Positions 60,601-64,000 of a stretch of 64,000 nt of DNA are shown here, one piece after another. Source of the stretch: Ligilactobacillus sp. WC1T17 (GTDB lineage Bacteria > Bacillota > Bacilli > Lactobacillales > Lactobacillaceae); assembly GCA_900110005.1 (NCBI GenBank), contig FOCC01000009.1:24785-88784 (forward strand), given 5' to 3'. Numbering within the stretch: the first letter of the stretch is position 1; each line of letters begins with the position of its first letter. The notes under the pieces are model-generated. The model made no database searches. It saw only the letters and a list, made by a program, of their open reading frames with translations, and was not told where the DNA came from. A program made the position numbers and the translations under genes.

Positions 60601-62387
60601 AAAGTACTGAAGAGCAGCCTGTATTAGATGACAAGCTGTTTGGTGAAAACAATGCTCGCTTGAAGGAACAGCAAAAGGAGCCAATTACTGTTATTATTGG
60701 GAACCCGCCATATTCAGTAGGACAAAAAAATGCCAACGATAATAATCAAAATTTGCATTATCCCCAACTAGAACAAGCAATTAGAAATACTTATGTGACA
60801 AGTAGTAAATCATCTCTAAGCAAGGGGACTTATGACAGCTATGTTAAAGCTTTTAGATGGGCGACAGATAGATTAGGAGATCGGGGTATCATTGGTTTTG
60901 TAACGAATGGTAGCTATATTGATTCTAATAGTACAGATGGTCTTCGAGCTTCTTTCTACAAAGAGTTTAATTATTTGTATATCTTCAATTTGCGTGGTAA
61001 TGCTCGAACACAAGGTGAGCAACGTAGAAAAGAAAAGGATAACGTTTTCGGACAGGGAACAAGAACTCCTATTGCCATCAGTATCTTAGTAAAGGATGGC
61101 TCGGATGCTCATGAGCTCTATTACCATGATATTGGTGACTACTTGAGCCGAAATGAAAAGTTACAAATCTTGGAAAATTCCAATAATATTAATGGACTCA
61201 ACTGGCAACAGATTATTCCCGATGAAAATCAAGATTGGATTAATCAGAGAGATCCTAATTACCAAAACTATGTTAGCATTGTCGGTGAACAAGCATCACC
61301 ATTTTATAATAATGCAATTGGGGTAAGTACAAATAGGGATGCATGGGTTTATGGATATGATAGGTCATCAGTGTTGAAACATGTTAAAACTTTAGAAGAC
61401 AACTATAATACTGAAGTAGAGAAAAATGAACGTGAAGCTGGTTTGCTTGATCCTAAGAAGATAAAGTGGACAGTAAAACTAAAGGATTATTTAACTAAGG
61501 GATTAAAATTAGAGTTTGACCCAAGTAAAATTCAGCTTAGTATGTACAGACCATATACGAAGAAATGGCTGTATTTTAATGATGATGTTGTGGAAAGGCC
61601 TGGACAATATTATAAAAAGTGGGGAAAAGATAATTTGACTCTTGTGACTACTGGTCGAGGTGCTAGTCGAGACTTTTCTGTATTAGCAACTAATGTAATT
61701 CCAAACATGGATACGCTTGAAAAGGGCCAAGGGTTTATGCGTTATGACAACGAGCAAAACGATGTATCTGATCTATTTGAAACAAATCATGATAATGTAA
61801 ATCAAGCATTTGCAGATAAAATTGGATTGTCTCTTGATGATACTTTTGCTTATGTCTATGGCTTGCTTAATTCTCCAGAATATCAGCAGAAATATGCTAA
61901 TGATTTGAAGAAAGATCTAGCTCGCATCCCTATCGTAGCTAATAAGGAAAAATATGTTGAAGTCGGCAAGAAGCTGATGGATTTGCATATCAACTATGAA
62001 GAAGTACCTGTTTACGACGGAGTTCAGATTGTAGCCCGCGAAAATCCAAGCTATGTTGTTAAGAAGATGAAGTTTGGCAAGAAGAGGGATGCAGAGTCTG
62101 GCAAGTTGGAGAAAGACAAGTCAACCATTATCTTTAACTCTGATATCACTATCAAAGACATTCCCGAAAAGGCTTATGAGTACGTTGTAAATGGACGTTC
62201 TGCTATTGAGTGGATTATGGATCAATACCAGGTTAAGACTGATAAGAAGTCTGGTATTACCGATGATCCTAACGACTTTAGTGATGATCCAAAGTACATC
62301 TTTAACCTGCTTCTTCGGATTATTAACGTGTCTCTCCAGACTGTTGATTTAGTTAACAACTTGCCTAAGTTAGAAATAATTGAATAG
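57663..62387 (+). CDS. Single-chain Type ISP restriction-modification enzyme
   Basis: A 1574-residue protein laid out like lactococcal LlaGI/LlaBIII, which combine restriction and methylation in one chain. An Mrr-like nuclease with D...QAK (GVDIVA, then IQAKFY) lies near residues 68-88. The SF2 translocase has MAPGTGKTF near 195, SDEAHRTTG near 331 and QAVGRIMRR near 579. The N6-adenine methylase has DPFTGTGTF near 897 and IIGNPPYSVG near 1012. The target-recognition part covers about 1050-1430. The C-terminal end is conserved-looking again. From about 60720 to 61900 the DNA is clearly more AT-rich than the rest, as if this part was exchanged. The ATG follows TTGGGGG. Confidence 0.9.
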   Translation: MATFNELIEQIDNNLPNDGKHTRDRGTAFEKMAVAYFKNEPAYKNKFSNVWMLSEVPAEYNISRVDTGVDIVAKNRVSGKLTAIQAKFYKGKVSKGDVDSFVAEASKNYYADGILITTTDDWNKHAENDLEGLSKPITRIGLSQLENADIDWQLFDFDSKNENLRHKTKKMRDYQIEAVEKSVAYFKDHSRGKLVMAPGTGKTFTSLKIAEALMKESGKDIYNVLYLVPSIQLLSQTLFSWNSDVNPDLQMDSFSVVSDSKATKQKTGDDELSAKDIGFPATTNVDQFMENYHALKDGDGKQIRVVFSTYQSIDVIGRAQKQGFPEFDLIISDEAHRTTGAAQMGDPTVFTKVHSNQNVKGKLRLYQTATPKVYGSDAKKKAESESYVISSMDDKDIYGEEIFRLGFGDAVNRGYLTDYKVSVIAVSESYINKNMQSILSNDDSELVTDDVGKIIGVWNAMVKRNGKTGVIEGAPMKRAILFTDKIVHSKEITDEFNSVVNDYLDDQSEGSYYVNVKHVDGGLNALQKKNALDWLEGDIPENEARILSNVRFLTEGIDVPNLDAVIFFSPKKSQVDIVQAVGRIMRRFEGKKYGYIILPIVIDANVDPAMALDNNKKYQQVWQVLNALRSTDERFEAEINKLELNKHKSKRLTINPVHNHPSRPVTQKRGEEAERKRENGEQLSLDLNTDEVSDIEQAFYGKIVKKVGDRRYLEDWSADVARIAQRHITKIKDLIDSQSGAKMAFDTFIKGLRYNINDSIDEEQAIEMLAQHLITQPVFQALFGEYSFVNNNPVSKAMNDVISAFSLFGFDKEQKELEPFYESVKLRASGIDNAEAKQKIIVTLYDNFFRKGFKKTTEQMGIVFTPVEVVDFIVKSVGWALKKYLGRSLADENVHILDPFTGTGTFITRTLQYLKQQMDEGKITYADILRKYMHELHANEIVLLSYYIAAINIETVFDEVNGPDEGYVPFNGIVLTDTFESTEEQPVLDDKLFGENNARLKEQQKEPITVIIGNPPYSVGQKNANDNNQNLHYPQLEQAIRNTYVTSSKSSLSKGTYDSYVKAFRWATDRLGDRGIIGFVTNGSYIDSNSTDGLRASFYKEFNYLYIFNLRGNARTQGEQRRKEKDNVFGQGTRTPIAISILVKDGSDAHELYYHDIGDYLSRNEKLQILENSNNINGLNWQQIIPDENQDWINQRDPNYQNYVSIVGEQASPFYNNAIGVSTNRDAWVYGYDRSSVLKHVKTLEDNYNTEVEKNEREAGLLDPKKIKWTVKLKDYLTKGLKLEFDPSKIQLSMYRPYTKKWLYFNDDVVERPGQYYKKWGKDNLTLVTTGRGASRDFSVLATNVIPNMDTLEKGQGFMRYDNEQNDVSDLFETNHDNVNQAFADKIGLSLDDTFAYVYGLLNSPEYQQKYANDLKKDLARIPIVANKEKYVEVGKKLMDLHINYEEVPVYDGVQIVARENPSYVVKKMKFGKKRDAESGKLEKDKSTIIFNSDITIKDIPEKAYEYVVNGRSAIEWIMDQYQVKTDKKSGITDDPNDFSDDPKYIFNLLLRIINVSLQTVDLVNNLPKLEIIE

Positions 62388-62392
62388 AGATG

Positions 62393-62422
62393 AAAAAGGA
62401 AGCTAATTAGCTTCCTTTTTTT
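62393..62422 (+). terminator. Terminator after the restriction gene
   Basis: AAAAAGGAAGCT / AGCTTCCTTTTTTT stem with AATT loop. Confidence 0.85.
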
Positions 62423-62428
62423 GATTTG

Positions 62429-62479
62429 CGTAATACGAAATCATAGTATAATATAGATAGAAAACGTAATACGTAATCA
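62429..62479 (+). promoter_or_regulatory. Promoter flanked by two 15-bp operator repeats
   Basis: CGTAATACGAAATCA (62429-62443) and CGTAATACGTAATCA (62465-62479) are direct repeats 36 bp apart with one mismatch. TATAAT (62447-62452) lies between them. The gene just downstream encodes a likely DNA-binding protein, so autoregulation is probable. Confidence 0.7.
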
Positions 62480-62493
62480 AAGGAGGATTTGAT

Positions 62494-63063
62494 ATGCCTA
62501 GAGGTGGGTTTAGAAAAGGTGCGGGACGGCCAAAAAGTGGTCGTAAAGTTCATACAATTCGGGCAACTAATGAAGAATGGAAGCTTATTAAAGCTTATGC
62601 TGAGCAAGTGAAAACTGGTAAATTGCCGGAAATATCAAAGGGGCAGGATGTGAAGCCAACTGGAAAAGCAAAACCAGCTGTAAAGAAGTCAAAGAGTACT
62701 AAGAAGCTCGGTCAACTAGCGTATGCTACCGTTGTTTTTGGTAACCCGGAGAAGATTAAATACGGATGCTTTTTCTGTATCCCAGAGGGCGAAAAGTACG
62801 CAATAAAGGCGTATTTTTGCCTAACGAGTGAGGCACCTACAAACGTATGGAATGTACTGGATGAAGTGGACGTTACCTATGGCTATCTAATGCCAGCTAC
62901 CAGTGGTTGGGTCTGGAAAAATGCTGAAGGTCAAAAGCTTTTAGGACCAGATTCAGAAATTCTATCGAGAAAGAAGACAATTAAAGCTGCATTTGCCTGT
63001 TGGCTTTCAGAACTGTTGGTGAATCAAAAGAAAGTTAGAGCTAAGGAACTCCAGGAAAGATAA
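62494..63063 (+). CDS. Putative DNA-binding protein next to the restriction system
   Basis: A 189-residue protein. The N-terminus GGFRKGAGRPKSGRK has an AT-hook-like GRPK core, and VHTIRATNEEWKLIKAYAEQV may be a ribbon-helix-helix unit. A Lys/Pro linker (about 50-72) leads to a C-terminal domain of about 115 residues that I do not recognise (LGQLAYATVVFGNPEKIKYG and later GYLMPATSGWVW). The promoter has two operator-like repeats. It may control itself or the restriction gene, or act in DNA defence. It follows AGGAGG. Confidence 0.65.
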   Translation: MPRGGFRKGAGRPKSGRKVHTIRATNEEWKLIKAYAEQVKTGKLPEISKGQDVKPTGKAKPAVKKSKSTKKLGQLAYATVVFGNPEKIKYGCFFCIPEGEKYAIKAYFCLTSEAPTNVWNVLDEVDVTYGYLMPATSGWVWKNAEGQKLLGPDSEILSRKKTIKAAFACWLSELLVNQKKVRAKELQER

Positions 63064-63142
63064 TTAAGACTGGAAAGATACTTGATAAAGTAAAATGGGC
63101 CTTATTATTTTGCCGATATACCAATTGCTTAAAAACGATGTG

Positions 63143-63520
63143 TTAGGCTGATAATAAGAATAATAGCGAAAAATCAAATCCTAAAAGAAGGATGGCAACA
63201 AGGGGAAGCATGTGCACAGCATGGATAGAAAAGTAGGTTCCTACAATTTTGGTGTAGTTGTCTTTAGGATATCCTAAAATCAAAAGACCATCGGACGTTG
63301 TTTGGTTAAAGACAGGATAATCTTTGAGATAGCCTTTAGAAAAATTTGCTATATCTTGTAAGGTATAGGTTTCAGGTACATTTTTGGTAAGGTTGAATGT
63401 CCAGTAACTCTTCTCCTTAGAAGCTAGGTAAATTGCCCAAATGTTAGCTTTATTAAGTGCCTTGGCGAATTTTTGTGAAATTGCTTTGATGTTTAATAAA
63501 TCAGATACCAAAGATAGCAT
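63143..63520 (-). CDS. Hypothetical protein, probably a fragment
   Basis: A 125-residue frame with a polar N-terminal part (KSYWTFNLTKNVPETYTLQDIANF) and two C-terminal hydrophobic stretches. No signal peptide at the start and no ribosome site before the ATG; the frame is closed by a stop eight codons upstream. The polar part could be the outer sensor domain of a truncated receptor or kinase. I cannot assign a function and treat it as a likely remnant. Confidence 0.4.
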   Translation of the reverse strand: MLSLVSDLLNIKAISQKFAKALNKANIWAIYLASKEKSYWTFNLTKNVPETYTLQDIANFSKGYLKDYPVFNQTTSDGLLILGYPKDNYTKIVGTYFSIHAVHMLPLVAILLLGFDFSLLFLLSA

Positions 63521-63650
63521 ATTTTGCGGAGCTGGTTTTGGCTAGTTTCTTTTTTTATTTCAAGCAAAAATCCTTTTTAAAGGCTATACTGTTAGCTGAA
63601 AGGGGTTTTACTCGATGAAAAGAAATAGTCTAGGAGGGATGTTATGTATT
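63521..63650 (+). pseudogene. Promoter and first codons of a gene cut by an IS605 element
   Basis: TAGGAGGG (63631-63638) and an ATG at 63644 form a strong translation start, preceded by a TATACT-like minus 10 near 63580. Only two to three codons remain before the element end at 63651. The rest of the gene is outside the window or lost. Confidence 0.5.
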
Positions 63651-63887
63651 TTGAACTACCTACGATTAAATCGTAGGAATCGCGTCACGCGATTACATTA
63701 CGTGTACATTAAAAAAACGATACACGCTCCGAACCTAGTTATAATGACTGGAAATACCGCCACTATACTAAATATATAATATTCACTAATTATCGCACCC
63801 ATTTTGACTCGCTCAGGGTGATACGCATAATTTTGTGCTATTAGTTCGGTAGGATTTGGTTCCGTTTCCTAAAAAAAACTTCTTTTT
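63651..63887 (-). ncRNA. Probable omega RNA (TnpB guide RNA) scaffold
   Basis: In IS605 elements the right end downstream of tnpB gives the guide RNA; the scaffold ends at the element border and the guide is the flanking DNA. Here the border TTCAA is followed on the minus strand by AATACATAACATCCCT (63650-63635), the expected guide. Scaffold hairpins are visible near the 3' end. Inference from the known ISDra2-type arrangement. Confidence 0.5.
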
Positions 63888-64000
63888 TTAAATTATTTCC
63901 ACCAAGTTACTTGCTTTTAATTTAGGATAATCCCTTAATTTTACATGTTTTTCTGGGTGTAAGCCCCATTCCCTAATGTTTAAGGCTGCGTTATAATCCC
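63888..64000 (-). CDS. tnpB: TnpB RNA-guided nuclease, C-terminal end (partial)
   Basis: The last 36 residues of a TnpB/OrfB protein run off the window edge. The RuvC III motif DYNAALNIREWG (catalytic Asp first) is clear, followed by a short tail ending NLVEII and a stop codon at 63888-63890. TnpB nucleases of IS200/IS605 elements cut the empty donor site with a guide RNA made from the element right end. Whether the protein is intact cannot be seen. Confidence 0.82.
   Translation of the reverse strand, partial: DYNAALNIREWGLHPEKHVKLRDYPKLKASNLVEII

Larger units (their letters stand above)
63651..64000 (-). mobile_element. IS200/IS605-family element, right end (partial)
   Basis: The minus strand carries the tnpB 3' end, a structured tail with hairpins AATCGCGT / ACGCGATT (63678-63694) and CCTACGATT / AATCGTAGG (63659-63677), and the terminal TTCAA (63651-63655). 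The left end lies beyond the window. The end is the same as the 29-bp remnant at 33199-33227. The region 63700-63887 has no other gene and is the expected source of the TnpB guide RNA. Confidence 0.8.

Noticed and set aside
57663..63063. Prophage or plasmid integration around the restriction gene
   Set aside because: No integrase, att repeats or structural genes are visible; only the restriction gene, one DNA-binding protein and an IS end.

Overview
The window reads as a chromosomal segment of a low-GC Gram-positive bacterium of the Lactobacillaceae. Supporting signs are strong AGGAGG-type ribosome sites, sigma-A promoters with cre-like boxes, an rsmG-noc-parA-parB-ychF block, an arcBCAD arginine deiminase operon, a lactose PTS feeding the tagatose-6-phosphate route, ECF vitamin transporters, and LysM/NlpC-P60 wall hydrolase genes. 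I cannot name the species from sequence alone.

Layout. 1-8 kb: small membrane protein, LysM-NlpC/P60 endopeptidase, folT behind a THF-type riboswitch, a second ECF S component, a zinc/manganese ABC operon, an HD hydrolase flanked by two putative small RNAs, and a divergent alpha/beta-hydrolase-like protein. 8-13.6 kb: rsmG, noc, parA, parB, DUF951, ychF, DUF1129 (origin-proximal type of block). 13.6-24.5 kb: lactose/galactan locus (lacF, lacE, lacG, two secreted GH53 endo-galactanases, PrsW-type protease, DeoR and LacI regulators), then an orphan YcbB/GlnL-type response regulator. 24.8-29.6 kb: arcB-arcC-arcA-arcD. 29.6-34 kb: a LytTR regulator lacking receiver phosphorylation residues, divergent from an overlapping operon encoding a two-cysteine cationic small peptide, an ABC transporter, a small membrane protein and an M50-like/thioredoxin protein. 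34-41 kb: the second half of the lac regulon (lacX, DUF4867, lacC, lacR, lacA, lacB, lacD), then aspartate kinase. 41-51.4 kb: a PucR-type regulator, MsmK-type ATPase, MerR and TetR regulators, HdeD, nucleoside deoxyribosyltransferase, phosphatase, cation antiporter, MATE exporter and glutaredoxin. 51.5-57.5 kb: helD, an array of seven structured repeats, coaA, guaA. 57.6-64 kb: a single-chain Type ISP restriction-modification enzyme, a DNA-binding protein with paired operators, a fragment, and the right end of an IS200/IS605 element with a partial tnpB.

How the genes work together. Secreted GH53 enzymes cut beta-1,4-galactan. The lac PTS imports and phosphorylates the resulting beta-galactosides, LacG releases galactose-6-phosphate, and LacABCD takes it to triose phosphates. 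A DeoR repressor sits at each half of this split regulon, and cre-like boxes point to CcpA.

Most unusual observations: (1) two minus-strand small RNA candidates, each with three hairpins; all loops of the first and two of the three loops of the second carry C-rich anti-Shine-Dalgarno motifs. (2) A 29-bp IS605 right-end remnant after a TTGAT target; removing it exactly restores an M50 peptidase-thioredoxin reading frame. The same end occurs about 30 kb away beside tnpB. (3) Seven tandem, covarying ~105-110-nt structured repeats between helD and coaA. (4) The small-peptide/ABC/peptidase/thioredoxin cluster with a 9-12-9 LytTR box.
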